Source of the DNA: Gp6-AA40 sp035711805
Lineage (GTDB): Bacteria > Acidobacteriota > Vicinamibacteria > Vicinamibacterales > UBA2999
Assembly (NCBI GenBank): GCA_035711805.1
Contig: DASTBV010000011.1
Location: forward strand, 1-64,000
Length of the DNA stretch: 64,000 nucleotides
Direction of reading: 5' to 3'
A program made the position numbers and the translations under genes. Below the pieces are notes generated by a model. The model was given only the letters and a program-made list of their open reading frames with translations, made no database searches and was not told the DNA's origin. How positions within the stretch are numbered: the first letter of the stretch is position 1; each line of letters opens with the position of its first letter. Below are positions 7,411 to 17,174 of this stretch, one piece after another.

Positions 7411-9651
7411 TCATGCAATAGCTCGGGTGCGTTCGAAGTAGCGCTCCAGCGCCCCGGACCATATCCCCTCAGCGTCGGCAATGGACTCGTCGAGCGCGAC
7501 GCGGCCGTCGATGTTGATTCGGATCCGATTACCGCCGACGGTGCCGATTCGCGCCGCCGGAACACCAGCGGAGGCTGCGCGAGCCAGCAGGTCCGAAACC
7601 GCCGCCGGTGCGACGGAGACGACGACGCGCGACGCCGATTCGCCGAACAGAGTGGCAACGTCGCCGAACGACGCCGCGGGCATGGCGACAGCCGCGATGT
7701 CCACTGTTGCACCCAGTCCGGTGTCGAAGCAGCACTCGCCGAGCGTGACGGCGAAGCCGCCCTCCGCGCAGTCGTGCGCGGATCGAATAATTCCGGTGGA
7801 GATGCCATCCACCAGCAGGCGCTGCAAGGCCGCTTCGCGCGTCAGGTCGAGTGCCGGGGGAACGCCGCGGACGAGCCCGTGGATGATCTTCAGATACTCG
7901 CTCCCGCCAAGCTCGGCGCGGCTCTCGCCAAGCAGCACGACAACGTCGCCAGCCTCCTGGAAGGTTCGCCGTCCAACGTGGGACGCGTCTTCAATCAGGC
8001 CGACGACGCCCACGACCGGGGTCGGCAGAACAGGTCGGCCATCGGTTTCGTTATAGAGACTCACGTTTCCGCCGGTGATGGGAACGTCCAGGGCGCGGCA
8101 CGCGGCGCCCATTCCCTCGACCGCGCGGGCGAACTGCCACATCACGTCCGGCTTTTCGGGATTTCCGAAGTTGAGACAGTTCGTCGCCCCGATTGGCTGC
8201 CCACCAGCGCACGCGACATTGCGTGCGGCCTCGGCCACCGCGTGCTGCGCGCCGAGGAATGGGTCGAGGTAGACGAACCGGCCGTTGCAATCGACCGACA
8301 GGGCGAGCGCGCGGCGGGTGTCCTTGATCCGGACGACGCCGGCGCCCATGCCGGGCAGCACGAGCGTATTGGTTCGGACCATGTGGTCGTACTGCCTGTA
8401 GACCCACCGCTTGCTGGCAATCTCAGGCGCCGCCAGCAACTGCCTGAAGACGTCGCGGGCCGCCGGCGGCTTGCCGAGCGAGGCGAGATCCAGCTGCTGT
8501 GCGTCTTTCAGGTGCGCCGGCTCCGCCGTCGGCCGGCTGTACCGCGGCGCTTCGTCCGTGAGCGCCTTGCTGGGGATGTCAGCGACAACCTCGCCGCGGT
8601 GGCGTACCCGCAGGCGTCCGTCCGTAGTGACTTCGCCGATCCGCACGGCGTGGAGATCCCACTTTTCGAAGATCTGCTCCACCTCCGTTTCGCGGCCGCT
8701 CCTCGCCACCAGCAGCATCCGCTCCTGCGACTCGGACAGCATGATTTCGTAGGGCGTCATGCCCGACTCGCGCTGCGGCACGAGGGACACGTCGATCTCG
8801 ACGCCGGCGCCGCCGCGTGAGGCCATCTCGGACGACGAAGACGTCAGGCCGGCGGCACCCATGTCCTGAATCCCGACCAGCGCGTCCGTCCGCATCACCT
8901 CGAGGCAGGCCTCGAGGAGCAGCTTTTCCATGAACGGATCACCAACCTGCACCGCCGGCCGTTTTTCGGCGGATTTATCGTCGAACTCGGCCGAGGCCAT
9001 GGTCGCGCCGTGGATTCCATCGCGTCCGGTCTTGGCACCGACGTAGTACACCGGATTGCCGGCGCCCGACGCGACAGCCTTCACGATCTCGCTTGCCTTC
9101 GACGTACCAAGGCAGAAGACGTTGACCAGCGGGTTGCCGGTGTAACTCTCGTCGAACCCGATCTCACCGCCAACCGTCGGGATGCCGATGCTGTTGCCAT
9201 AGCCCGCAATCCCCGCCACAACGCCGGCCATCGTCCGGCGGACCAGCGGCTCGTCGAGCGATCCAAATCGCAGCGAGTTCAAGAGGGCAATCGGCCGCGC
9301 CCCCATCGTGAAGATGTCGCGGATGATTCCGCCGACGCCGGTCGCGGCGCCCTGGTACGGTTCGATGAACGACGGATGGTTGTGGGATTCGATCTTGAAT
9401 ACCGCGGCAAGGCCATCGCCGATGTCGACTGCGCCGGCGTTTTCACCCGGTCCCTGCAACACCCGCTTGCCGGTCGTGGGAAGCGTCTTCAGGTGAACGC
9501 GTGAGCTCTTGTAGCTGCAGTGTTCCGACCACATCACCGAGAAGATGCCGAGCTCGGTCAGCGTCGGCTCGCGGCCGAGCGCTTCGACGATTCGCTGATA
9601 TTCGTCGGCGGTGAGACCGTGCTGGGCGACGAGTTCGTTGGTAATCGTCAT
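7411..9651 (-). CDS. purL: Phosphoribosylformylglycinamidine synthase, large subunit
   Basis: Converts FGAR to FGAM with ATP, using ammonia delivered by PurQ. The 746-residue length and separate purS and purQ genes show the small (B. subtilis-type) PurL. Motifs include FSVMWSEHCSYKSS near the start, GENAGAVDIG, FKIESHNHPSFIEP and the second-half segment ALSVDCNGRFVYLDP. I chose the ATG at 9651 because its bases overlap the purQ TGA (ATGA); the longer start at 9666 would run 19 bases into purQ. Confidence 0.97.
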   Translation of the reverse strand: MTITNELVAQHGLTADEYQRIVEALGREPTLTELGIFSVMWSEHCSYKSSRVHLKTLPTTGKRVLQGPGENAGAVDIGDGLAAVFKIESHNHPSFIEPYQGAATGVGGIIRDIFTMGARPIALLNSLRFGSLDEPLVRRTMAGVVAGIAGYGNSIGIPTVGGEIGFDESYTGNPLVNVFCLGTSKASEIVKAVASGAGNPVYYVGAKTGRDGIHGATMASAEFDDKSAEKRPAVQVGDPFMEKLLLEACLEVMRTDALVGIQDMGAAGLTSSSSEMASRGGAGVEIDVSLVPQRESGMTPYEIMLSESQERMLLVARSGRETEVEQIFEKWDLHAVRIGEVTTDGRLRVRHRGEVVADIPSKALTDEAPRYSRPTAEPAHLKDAQQLDLASLGKPPAARDVFRQLLAAPEIASKRWVYRQYDHMVRTNTLVLPGMGAGVVRIKDTRRALALSVDCNGRFVYLDPFLGAQHAVAEAARNVACAGGQPIGATNCLNFGNPEKPDVMWQFARAVEGMGAACRALDVPITGGNVSLYNETDGRPVLPTPVVGVVGLIEDASHVGRRTFQEAGDVVVLLGESRAELGGSEYLKIIHGLVRGVPPALDLTREAALQRLLVDGISTGIIRSAHDCAEGGFAVTLGECCFDTGLGATVDIAAVAMPAASFGDVATLFGESASRVVVSVAPAAVSDLLARAASAGVPAARIGTVGGNRIRINIDGRVALDESIADAEGIWSGALERYFERTRAIA

Positions 9652-10361
9652 CGCGAGATCGCACACGCTCCTTCGGAAACAGCCCTGACAGCCGATTCAA
9701 AAAGCACCAGCCCGTCGGCGCTGCCGACGGCGAGCTCGCAGGCTCGCTCGGGGTGCGGCATCAAACCGACGACATTGCGGCCCTCGTTGCAGATGCCGGC
9801 GATGTTGTTCAGCGAACCGTTCGGGTTCGCGGCAGGCGTCGCCTGACCCGCCGCGTCGACGTAGCGAAAGATGACTTGGCGGTTCTGTTCCAGGCGCGCC
9901 AGCACATCAGGCTCGGCGTAGTAGTTCCCCTCGCCGTGCGCGACGGGAATCTTCAGCGGACGAACGGTCGAGCACGCGCGCGTGAACGGCGTGTCGGTCT
10001 GCTCCACTCTGACGTGGACGTGCTCGCAGTGAAAATGGAGGTTCGCGTTCCGGAGCATCGCGCCGGGCAGCATCCCCGCCTCGAGGAGCACCTGGAATCC
10101 GTTGCAGATCCCCAGCACCGGACCTCCCGCATCCGCGAAGCGCTTCACGTCCTGCATGATCGGGGAAAACCGCGCAATCGCCCCGGTCCGCAGATAATCG
10201 CCGTGCGCGAAACCGCCCGGAAGGATCACGGCGTCCGCGCCGCGGAGACTCGTGTCCTTGTGCCAGATCAGCTCGGCCTGCTGCCCGAGGACATGCTCGG
10301 TCGCATACTGCGCGTCGTGATCGCAATTCGATCCGGGAAAGACGACGACGGCGAACTTCAT
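9648..10361 (-). CDS. purQ: Phosphoribosylformylglycinamidine synthase, glutaminase subunit
   Basis: Class I glutamine amidotransferase that feeds ammonia to PurL. The 237-residue protein has the nucleophile elbow GICNGFQVL with its cysteine, the start VVVFPGSNCDHD, the oxyanion segment PGGFAHGDYLR and the His/Glu pair in MPHPERACE near the C-terminus. Both ends overlap their neighbours by four bases (ATGA with purS upstream and with purL downstream), indicating tight translational coupling of the three-subunit complex. Confidence 0.97.
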   Translation of the reverse strand: MKFAVVVFPGSNCDHDAQYATEHVLGQQAELIWHKDTSLRGADAVILPGGFAHGDYLRTGAIARFSPIMQDVKRFADAGGPVLGICNGFQVLLEAGMLPGAMLRNANLHFHCEHVHVRVEQTDTPFTRACSTVRPLKIPVAHGEGNYYAEPDVLARLEQNRQVIFRYVDAAGQATPAANPNGSLNNIAGICNEGRNVVGLMPHPERACELAVGSADGLVLFESAVRAVSEGACAISR

Positions 10362-10624
10362 CGGACCATCTCCGCATGCGCTGCCGCGTCCACTTCGATG
10401 CGGTAGCTTTCGATGACCGGATTCGCGAGCAGCTTCGCGGCGGCTTCGGCAGCCACCCGCTCCGCCTCCGCCGGGCTGGCCGCGTCGATATCGAGCTCGA
10501 AGTACTTCCCCTGTCGAACGTCTTTCACGTTCGCATACCCGAGCGTGTGCAGGGCTTCGGCGACAGTCGTGCCCTGCGGATCGAAGACAGACGGTTTGAG
10601 TGTGACGAACACGCGCGCACGCAT
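10358..10624 (-). CDS. purS: Phosphoribosylformylglycinamidine synthase subunit PurS
   Basis: Small 88-residue subunit that bridges PurL and PurQ. The pattern VFVTLKPSVFDPQGTTVAEALHTLG followed by VRQGKYFELDID is characteristic of PurS. The ATG at 10624 shares a base with the purB stop (TGATG), and its own stop overlaps the purQ start. A small extension near residue 80 gives a slightly longer C-terminus than the minimal family member. Confidence 0.95.
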   Translation of the reverse strand: MRARVFVTLKPSVFDPQGTTVAEALHTLGYANVKDVRQGKYFELDIDAASPAEAERVAAEAAAKLLANPVIESYRIEVDAAAHAEMVR

Positions 10625-11934
10625 CAGGCGTGAACCTCCTGCTGGGCGAATACCCGCTCGAAAATGACGTCGACGTGTTTCAGCTGATCATCGAGATCGA
10701 ACGCTCGCTCGATTTCCTGTGCCGGCAACGCCTGGGTGACATCGACGTCGGCGAGCAGCAGATCCTTGAACGACCGCTGCTCGTGAAACGCGCGCATGGC
10801 GTTGCGCTGCACCAACTCGTACGCCTGCTCGCGGGACACGCCGCGCCGCGCCAGCTCGAGGAGCACGGTGCCGGAAAACACCACGCCGCGCGAGAGCTCC
10901 AGATTCGCCCGCATTCGCTCGGGATACACGACCATCCCGCTGACGATCCGGGTAAAGCGCCGCAGCATGTGATCGAGCGCGATAAAGCTGTCGGGCAGAA
11001 TCACGCGTTCCACCGACGAATGGGAGATGTCGCGCTCGTGCCAGAGGGCGTTGTTCTCGAACGCAGCTCCGGCGTTGGCGCGAACCAGACGGGCCATCCC
11101 GACGATCTGCTCGCAGCCGATCGGATTCCGCTTGTGCGGCATGGCCGACGACCCCTTCTGCCCCTTGGCGAAGGGTTCCTCGACTTCGCCGATTTCCGTT
11201 TTCTGCAGGCCGCGAATCTCCAGCGCGAACTTCTCGAGGGACGAGGCCGTGATCGCCAGCGCCGACAACAACTCCGCGTGCCGGTCACGCTGAATCACCT
11301 GTGACGACACCGGGGCCGGCTGCAGCCCGAGAGCACGACAGACGTCGGTTTCGATGGCCGGCGGCAGGTGGCCGAACGTTCCGACGGCGCCGGACAACTG
11401 CCCCACGGAAACGACCTCGCGCGCACGGCGGATACGTTCGACGTCGCGTATCAGCTCGGAGTACCACAGCGCCAGCTTGAGACCGAAAGTCATCGGCTCC
11501 GCGTGTACGCCGTGCGTGCGTCCGATCATCGGCGTCCGCCGATGCTCCTCGGCACGGATGCGGACTGCCTGCTTCAGGGCGTCGAGATTCTTCAGGATGA
11601 GCTCGCACGCCGCGCGCATCTGCAACGCCTGGGCGGTGTCGATGACGTCGGACGACGTCAGACCGAAATGCAGCCAGCGCGCCGAGGGGCCGACGTGTTC
11701 CGCCACCGCGGTCGTAAATGCGATCACGTCGTGCTGGGTTGTCTGCTCGATCTCTTCGATGCGCGCGATGTCGAAGGCACCGCGCTGCCGGATATCACGG
11801 GCCGCCTCGGCGGGGACGATTCCGGCGCGCGCCATCGCGTCTGCGGCCGCAATCTCCACCTGCAGCCACGTTTCGTACTTGTACTGGTCGCTCCAGAGAC
11901 GACCCATTTCAGGGTGGGTATAGCGTCCTATCAT
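10624..11934 (-). CDS. purB: Adenylosuccinate lyase
   Basis: Acts twice in purine synthesis, releasing fumarate from SAICAR and from adenylosuccinate. The 436-residue protein starts MIGRYTHPEMGRLWSDQYKYETWL, as in bacterial PurB. It has the fumarase-superfamily segment TSSDVIDTAQ, the histidine segment GRTHGVHAEP, and the flexible signature loop GSSAMPHKRNPI with the catalytic serine. It is the first purine gene of the run purB-S-Q-L-F and lies 40 bases after the M16 peptidase stop, with a hairpin between them. Confidence 0.97.
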   Translation of the reverse strand: MIGRYTHPEMGRLWSDQYKYETWLQVEIAAADAMARAGIVPAEAARDIRQRGAFDIARIEEIEQTTQHDVIAFTTAVAEHVGPSARWLHFGLTSSDVIDTAQALQMRAACELILKNLDALKQAVRIRAEEHRRTPMIGRTHGVHAEPMTFGLKLALWYSELIRDVERIRRAREVVSVGQLSGAVGTFGHLPPAIETDVCRALGLQPAPVSSQVIQRDRHAELLSALAITASSLEKFALEIRGLQKTEIGEVEEPFAKGQKGSSAMPHKRNPIGCEQIVGMARLVRANAGAAFENNALWHERDISHSSVERVILPDSFIALDHMLRRFTRIVSGMVVYPERMRANLELSRGVVFSGTVLLELARRGVSREQAYELVQRNAMRAFHEQRSFKDLLLADVDVTQALPAQEIERAFDLDDQLKHVDVIFERVFAQQEVHA

Positions 11935-11953
11935 CGACCCCGCAGCAACCTAC

Positions 11954-11974
11954 GGAACGCCTTAGCGGCGTTCC
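11954..11974. repeat. Intergenic hairpin between the M16 peptidase gene and purB
   Basis: GGAACGCC, loop TTAGC, GGCGTTCC form a perfect 8-bp stem that abuts the peptidase TAA codon. There is no T-run on the minus strand after it, so it is not a classic terminator. It may protect or cut the message between the peptidase and purine genes, and it resembles the other short palindromes at gene ends in this window. Confidence 0.6.
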
Positions 11975-13246
11975 TTAGCCCAGCCACAGTCGCTCCCTCG
12001 AAATCTGCAGACCGTTCACCGCGCCGAGTACTGTCGCCGCGAGCGCATCGGACGCGAACAAATCGCGTGCAACGCGCTGGATGTCATCAGGGGTGACACG
12101 CTCGACACCGTCGAGTGTTTCGTCGAGGCCAAACTGCCGATCGAAATAGATCTCCTGACGGGCGATGTGCGACATCCGGCTGGATGTGCTCTCGAGATTC
12201 AGCATCAGGCTGCCCTTGAGGTGGTCCTTCGCCCGCCGCAGTTCCGAATCGGGCAGCGGCTCGTCCTTCATGCGCCGAAGCTCGCCGATCACGACGTCGA
12301 TCAGTTCCCCGACAGCGTCATTGGCACAGCCGGCATAGATGGTCATCGAGCCGGTGTCGCGGTAGGCGCTGAGGCCGCTGAACACCGCATACGCGAGACC
12401 ACGTTTCTCGCGGACGTTCTGAAACAGCCGCGAGCTCATGGAGCCGCCGAGCACGGTGTTCATCACGTAGCTCGAATAGCGATCTTGGTGATCCTGGCGG
12501 TAGCCGGCCGTGCCGAGGCAGACATGGCTCTGTTCCAGTTCCTTGTTGCGGATGATCGTGCACGGCACCACGCGGGGCGGAGCTTCCGAAACCGGCGTCG
12601 TCTCGGTCGGCAGCGCAGCGAATATCCGCCCGACGAGATCGCGGACCCGCGCGTGGTCGACGTTGCCGACCGCAGACACGATCAGGTGCGGTGCGGTGTA
12701 CGCGCCCCGGAAATAGCGCGTCAGCGCCTCGGCATCGAGCGACTCGACCGTTTCCTTCGTCCCGAGGATGGGCCGGCCGAGCGGATGGTCCGCCCAGAAG
12801 TTCTCGGTGAACAGCTCGTGCACCAGGTCGTCGGGCGTGTCCTCGACCATCTTGATCTCTTCGAGGACGACCTTTTTTTCGCGCTCGATGTCGTCGGCGC
12901 TGAACCGTGGGTTCATCACGATGTCCGACAGCACCTCGAGGGCGAACGGCAGATGCTCGTCGAGGACCTTGATGTAGTAGCTGGCGTACTCCTTGGCCGT
13001 AAACGCGTCCATCTGCCCACCGACGGAATCGATCGCCTGGGCGATGTCCTCGGCCGTTCGCGTGCCTGTCCCCTTGAAGAGCATGTGCTCGACAAAATGC
13101 GCGATGCCGCCCCGCTCCTGCGGCTCGTGCCGCGAGCCGCGCGCGAGCCACACGCCGATACTGACCGAACGAACCTGCGGCATCCGCTCCGTCAGAAGAC
13201 GGAGCCCATTCGGCAACACCTCGCGGACGATTGCTGATTCAGTCAC
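11975..13246 (-). CDS. M16 family zinc metallopeptidase (processing-protease type)
   Basis: Cytoplasmic or periplasmic-facing zinc peptidase of the insulinase/mitochondrial-processing-peptidase family. With the GTG at 13246 it has 423 residues, the usual single-unit length. The inverted zinc motif HFVEH lies at residues 50-54 (His, Glu, His) and the third ligand is in the following EEIKMVEDTPDD region. The reading frame is open 300 bases further upstream, but that part is arginine-rich and unlike any family member, so I rejected it. No signal peptide follows the chosen start. It is upstream of purB on the same strand; similar genes often sit next to pnp or purine genes. Confidence 0.88.
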   Translation of the reverse strand: MTESAIVREVLPNGLRLLTERMPQVRSVSIGVWLARGSRHEPQERGGIAHFVEHMLFKGTGTRTAEDIAQAIDSVGGQMDAFTAKEYASYYIKVLDEHLPFALEVLSDIVMNPRFSADDIEREKKVVLEEIKMVEDTPDDLVHELFTENFWADHPLGRPILGTKETVESLDAEALTRYFRGAYTAPHLIVSAVGNVDHARVRDLVGRIFAALPTETTPVSEAPPRVVPCTIIRNKELEQSHVCLGTAGYRQDHQDRYSSYVMNTVLGGSMSSRLFQNVREKRGLAYAVFSGLSAYRDTGSMTIYAGCANDAVGELIDVVIGELRRMKDEPLPDSELRRAKDHLKGSLMLNLESTSSRMSHIARQEIYFDRQFGLDETLDGVERVTPDDIQRVARDLFASDALAATVLGAVNGLQISRERLWLG

Positions 13247-13347
13247 GTCGGTCGAATCTGGGAACGATGGTCGCCTGGCCGCGCCCGTCAACGACGGCGA
13301 TAATCGCCGCAAATTGTTGACTGACAGGGGATTAGAAGAACAAAAGG

Positions 13348-13377
13348 ATGATAGCACGCGCGCCTCGGCAGCCGCAA
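13348..13377 (-). promoter_or_regulatory. Candidate promoter for the M16 peptidase-pur operon
   Basis: The minus strand shows TTGCGG (13372-13377), an 18-base spacer and TATCAT (13348-13353). Transcription would start near 13341, about 95 bases before the GTG. A palindrome reading CGGCGAT A ATCGCCG lies in this leader near 13295-13309. I see no purine-box or riboswitch structure. Confidence 0.5.
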
Positions 13378-13464
13378 TCGAAAACACCGGGTCGCGGGGA
13401 GCCCGGCAACGCCACCGTTGTACAATCGACTGTTCGCATCTTGTAGAAAATGCGAGAGATATCC

Positions 13465-14544
13465 ATGACCTCGCGATCGGTGGACGTCGCCGCCCTGGAG
13501 CTGAGCGAGCTCGAGCATATCCTCGAGTCGCGCGGTATCGAACCATTCCACGCGCGGCAGCTCTACCGCTGGATTTACCGCCGCGGCATCACGGATTTCG
13601 AGCGGATGACCGACCTTTCGCGGACACTCCGCTCACAGTTCGCCCAGGACTTTACCGTCTCGACTCCGCGAATCGTCAGCGACGAACGGTCCGCCGACGG
13701 CACCCGAAAGTTCGTGCTCGAACTCGCCGACCACCGCCACATCGAGTCAGTCTTCATCCCGGACACCCCGTCGATGACGTTCTGCATTTCGACTCAGGTC
13801 GGATGCGCAATGTCGTGCGGATTCTGCCTGACGGGCAAGATGGGACTGGTCCGCAACCTGACCGCCGGAGAGATCGCCGGTCAGGTCCGGGTTCTTGCCG
13901 CCGCTACGGACCTTCTCGACTTCCCGTTCAACATCGTTCTGATGGGGATGGGTGAACCGCTCCACAACTACGACAACACAATGAAGGCGCTGCGCATCCT
14001 GCACTCGGAGCACGGCCTCGCGGTATCCCCCCGCCGCATCACCTTGTCGACGGTCGGAATCGTCCCCGGGCTCGAACGCCTGGCGCGCGAGCCGCTGATG
14101 CCAAATCTGGCGGTGTCGCTTCACGCCACAACGGACGAGCAACGGACGGCGCTGGTCCCGCCGAACAAGAAGTACCCACTGGCCGACATCCTCGACGCGT
14201 GCCGGCGATTTCCTCTGAAGAAGCGCAACCGCATTACGTTCGAGTACGTGATGCTCGATGGCGTGAACGATACGCCCGACGATGCCCGCCGGCTGGTCAA
14301 GCTGCTCGCCGGAATCAAGGCAAAGGTCAACCTGATCCCGCTGAATCCGGCCCCGGGAATTCCATACGAGCGGCCCTCCGACACCCGCGTCGATCGCTTC
14401 GCACAGATCCTCGCGGATCGGCACATCACCGTATCTGTACGGAAGAGCCGCGGTCAGGACATCCGCGCCGCATGCGGGCAACTGATCGTCGAAGGCGGCA
14501 CGAAGAAGACCGCCGCGCAGCAGATGGCGCTACTGCTGAAATAA
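13465..14544 (+). CDS. rlmN: 23S rRNA (adenine2503-C2)/tRNA dual-specificity methyltransferase
   Basis: Radical SAM enzyme that methylates A2503 of 23S rRNA and A37 of some tRNAs. The radical SAM cluster motif is visible in VGCAMSCGFCLTGKMG (CxxxCxxC), and the C-terminal methyl-carrying cysteine lies in DIRAACGQL; the other catalytic cysteine precedes the cluster-binding half. FNIVLMGMGEPLHNYDN is typical of RlmN. I chose the ATG at 13465, preceded by GAGAG, over an in-frame ATG at 13450. It is divergent from the peptidase and converges with mtaB. Confidence 0.96.
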   Translation: MTSRSVDVAALELSELEHILESRGIEPFHARQLYRWIYRRGITDFERMTDLSRTLRSQFAQDFTVSTPRIVSDERSADGTRKFVLELADHRHIESVFIPDTPSMTFCISTQVGCAMSCGFCLTGKMGLVRNLTAGEIAGQVRVLAAATDLLDFPFNIVLMGMGEPLHNYDNTMKALRILHSEHGLAVSPRRITLSTVGIVPGLERLAREPLMPNLAVSLHATTDEQRTALVPPNKKYPLADILDACRRFPLKKRNRITFEYVMLDGVNDTPDDARRLVKLLAGIKAKVNLIPLNPAPGIPYERPSDTRVDRFAQILADRHITVSVRKSRGQDIRAACGQLIVEGGTKKTAAQQMALLLK

Positions 14545-14552
14545 GGCCGGTC

Positions 14553-15782
14553 CTATAAGGTGAGCGTCACCCACGTGTTGCGCTCGGCCTGCTGCTCGAG
14601 CCGCACCTTGACGTAGTTATCCGTTACCGCCGACCAGCCATCATCCACCACCAGAGCGCGGCGCACGGTGCCACGTTGAGCCGCCCGGAACCGGCGGGTC
14701 ATGTCTGCGCCGATCTCTCGCACACGCCGCGCACGTTCACGAATCACCGTTCCCTCGACCTTCGGCTGAAGCGCCGCGGCTTCCGTGCCGGGACGGTCGG
14801 AATAGGGAAAGACGTGAAGATGCGAGAGCGGGAGGTGTCGAAGGACGGCCACGCTCTCGTCGAACTGCGCGGCCGTTTCGCCGGGAAAGCCGACGATGAC
14901 GTCGGACCCGATCGACGCATGCGGCATCAGGCCAACGATCCGTTCCACGAGCGCCGTGTAGAAGCCGGCCGTGTAGGGCCGGCGCATGGCGCTGAGCATC
15001 GTGTCGGCCCCGTGCTGCAACGGCAGATGAAAGTGCGGAGCAATTCGTGGTGAGCCGGCCGCAAGCGCAACAACCTCAGGCGCGCAGTCCATCGGCTCGA
15101 GCGAACTCACGCGGAACAGGACATCCTCGGGGCAGGCATCAAGGTGCTCGAGCAACGCCAGCAGCGACGAGCGCGGTGACAGATCACGGCCGTACGAGCC
15201 CAGGTGCACCCCGGTCAGCGCGATTTCCTTGTAGCCTGCCCGGATCGCCCGATCGACGTCGCGGATGATCTCGTCTATCGGTTTCGACTGCCCTCGTCCC
15301 CGGGTCGAGGGAATGATGCAGTAACTGCAGCGTTGATCACATCCCGTCTGCACGCGGAGCGTGAAGGCCGTTCGCCCTGCAACTCCCGGTGCGAGAACAC
15401 TGCCGCAGGGGCCGTCGCCGCCGCTGAACCGGTCGGCCGTTGAAAGACCTGATTCCCGCGCCACCAGGTCGGCAACGCCGTCCTTGCTTTCGTTCGGAAC
15501 GACCTGAACGACGTTCGGCAGGTTCGCCAGTTCTCGCGGGACCCGCGTCGCGTAACAACCGGTCACGATCACGCGAACGGAGGGATTGCTGCGAACGACC
15601 CGGCGGATGGTCTGGCGTGCGCCCTGATCAGCCGTCGCGGTAACGGAGCATGTGTTGACGACGAGGACGTCTGCCCGGTCGGCGGACACAGCGGTGCCGC
15701 CGCGTGCGAGCAGCTGGCCTTCCAGCGCCAGCGAGTCGGCCTGGTTGACCCGGCATCCGAACGTGACGATTGCGTACTTCAC
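14553..15782 (-). CDS. mtaB: tRNA t6A37 methylthiotransferase
   Basis: Radical SAM methylthiotransferase that converts t6A37 to ms2t6A37. The 409-residue protein has the N-terminal cluster domain (YAIVTFGCRVNQADS, VNTCSVT, GCYAT: three cysteines), the radical SAM motif GCDQRCSYCIIPSTRG, and a TRAM-like tail. YAIVTFGCRVNQ is the MtaB form rather than MiaB. The GTG at 15782 overlaps the purD TGA (GTGA). An open N-terminal extension to 16169 lies antisense-like over purD and is not credible. It is co-transcribed with purD. Confidence 0.93.
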   Translation of the reverse strand: MKYAIVTFGCRVNQADSLALEGQLLARGGTAVSADRADVLVVNTCSVTATADQGARQTIRRVVRSNPSVRVIVTGCYATRVPRELANLPNVVQVVPNESKDGVADLVARESGLSTADRFSGGDGPCGSVLAPGVAGRTAFTLRVQTGCDQRCSYCIIPSTRGRGQSKPIDEIIRDVDRAIRAGYKEIALTGVHLGSYGRDLSPRSSLLALLEHLDACPEDVLFRVSSLEPMDCAPEVVALAAGSPRIAPHFHLPLQHGADTMLSAMRRPYTAGFYTALVERIVGLMPHASIGSDVIVGFPGETAAQFDESVAVLRHLPLSHLHVFPYSDRPGTEAAALQPKVEGTVIRERARRVREIGADMTRRFRAAQRGTVRRALVVDDGWSAVTDNYVKVRLEQQAERNTWVTLTL

Positions 15783-17089
15783 GAGCCAGCCTGGGCGCCC
15801 GAACCCTGGCGAAGGCGTGCGAGCGCTTTCGTCCCGATGTCGCGGCGCATCTGCATGCCGTCGAACCGGATATGCGCGGCCGCCCGGTATGCGGTCTCGA
15901 TCGCTTCGCGATGTGAAGGCCCGCGCCCGACCACGGTCAGGACACGTCCCCCCGCTGTCACGATCCGCCCGTCGCGGCGGGCGGTGCCGGCGTGGAACAC
16001 CATCGCACCCGGCACGCCGGCTGCCTCGTCGAGTCCCGCGATTGGCTGACCGTTTTCCGAACTCTCCGGATAACCGCGCGAGGCCAGCACCACGCCGACG
16101 TGCGGCTCGTCGCGGAAGCGCGCCGGCCTGGACGGGAGCGCGCCCGTGGCGGCGGCGCCAAGCAGCCATGAGAGATCCTCGTCCAGCATCGGCAGCACGA
16201 CCTGAGCTTCCGGATCGCCAAAGCGAACGTTGAACTCGATCACCTTGGGACCATGCGCGGTCAGCATCAAACCGACGTAGAGGAAACCGCGATATGGACG
16301 CCCTTCCGCTTCCATACCCGCAAGAACGGGGCGGACGACCTCATCGAGCACACGGCGTTCGAGGTCCGGTGTGAGCAACGGACTTGGAGAAAACGCTCCC
16401 ATGCCGCCGGTATTCGGCCCGCGGTCATCGTCGAAAATGCGCTTGTGATCCTGAGCCGACGACAGCGGAACGAATGCCGCGCCGTCGGCGAGCACGAAAT
16501 AGGAGGCCTCCTCCCCAACGAGGAATTCCTCGAACACGACGCGCTCGCCGGCATTGCCGAATGCGCGATCGATCATCGCGCTGCCGACCGCGGCCTCCGC
16601 GGCGGCGCGATCCTCCGCGATCACGACACCTTTGCCGGCCGCCAGACCGTCCGCCTTCACGACCAGCGGGAATCCGAACTCGCCGGATCGGACGAACGTC
16701 ATCGCGTCCGCGGCCGAATCACACACTCGAAAGCGAGCCGTCGGCACGCGATGCCGCTCCATGAACGCTTTCGCGAATGACTTGCTCGACTCGAGCGCCG
16801 CGGCGGCGCGTGAAGGGCCGACGATCGCGCTGCCGGCCGCTGTAAAGAGATCGGCAACTCCCAGACTGAGAGGCAGTTCAGGACCGACCACGGTGAGATC
16901 GACGTCCTGTGTTTCCGCGAGCGCCAGCAGTTGGTCAGGTTTCGTCAGATCACCGGGAAGACACTGCGCCACTTCCGCGATTCCGGGGTTCCCTGGCGCA
17001 CAAAGGACAGCCGAAACGTCACGCTCGCGCGCCAACTTCCACGCCATCGCGTGCTCACGCGCACCGGAGCCGAGGATCAGAACCTTCAT
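15779..17089 (-). CDS. purD: Phosphoribosylamine-glycine ligase (GAR synthetase)
   Basis: Second step of purine synthesis: ATP-dependent joining of phosphoribosylamine and glycine. The 436-residue ATP-grasp enzyme starts MKVLILGSGAREHAMAWKL and shows VVGPELPLSLG, KADGLAAGKGVV and the family segment IEFNVRFGDPEAQVVLP. It lies apart from the main pur operon, with mtaB overlapping its end. No Shine-Dalgarno sequence is clear before the ATG. The C-terminal RLRQGSGAQAGS tail is a little longer than usual. Confidence 0.97.
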   Translation of the reverse strand: MKVLILGSGAREHAMAWKLARERDVSAVLCAPGNPGIAEVAQCLPGDLTKPDQLLALAETQDVDLTVVGPELPLSLGVADLFTAAGSAIVGPSRAAAALESSKSFAKAFMERHRVPTARFRVCDSAADAMTFVRSGEFGFPLVVKADGLAAGKGVVIAEDRAAAEAAVGSAMIDRAFGNAGERVVFEEFLVGEEASYFVLADGAAFVPLSSAQDHKRIFDDDRGPNTGGMGAFSPSPLLTPDLERRVLDEVVRPVLAGMEAEGRPYRGFLYVGLMLTAHGPKVIEFNVRFGDPEAQVVLPMLDEDLSWLLGAAATGALPSRPARFRDEPHVGVVLASRGYPESSENGQPIAGLDEAAGVPGAMVFHAGTARRDGRIVTAGGRVLTVVGRGPSHREAIETAYRAAAHIRFDGMQMRRDIGTKALARLRQGSGAQAGS

Positions 17090-17174
17090 GGGAGGGCTAA
17101 CTGTATGACGGGCAGGGAGTTCGGGTGAAGCAGACGATGTGTGCAGGTTGCCGCCGCCAATCCCGACTATTTCG

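Noticed and set aside
7387..13464. Purine riboswitch or PurR box upstream of the pur genes
   Set aside because: I looked in the gaps before purB and before the M16 gene and found no purine riboswitch core or conserved PurR-type palindrome.
15783..16169. N-terminal extension of MtaB
   Set aside because: It is arginine-rich, overlaps purD in another frame and precedes the typical YAIVTFGCRVNQ start at the GTGA overlap.
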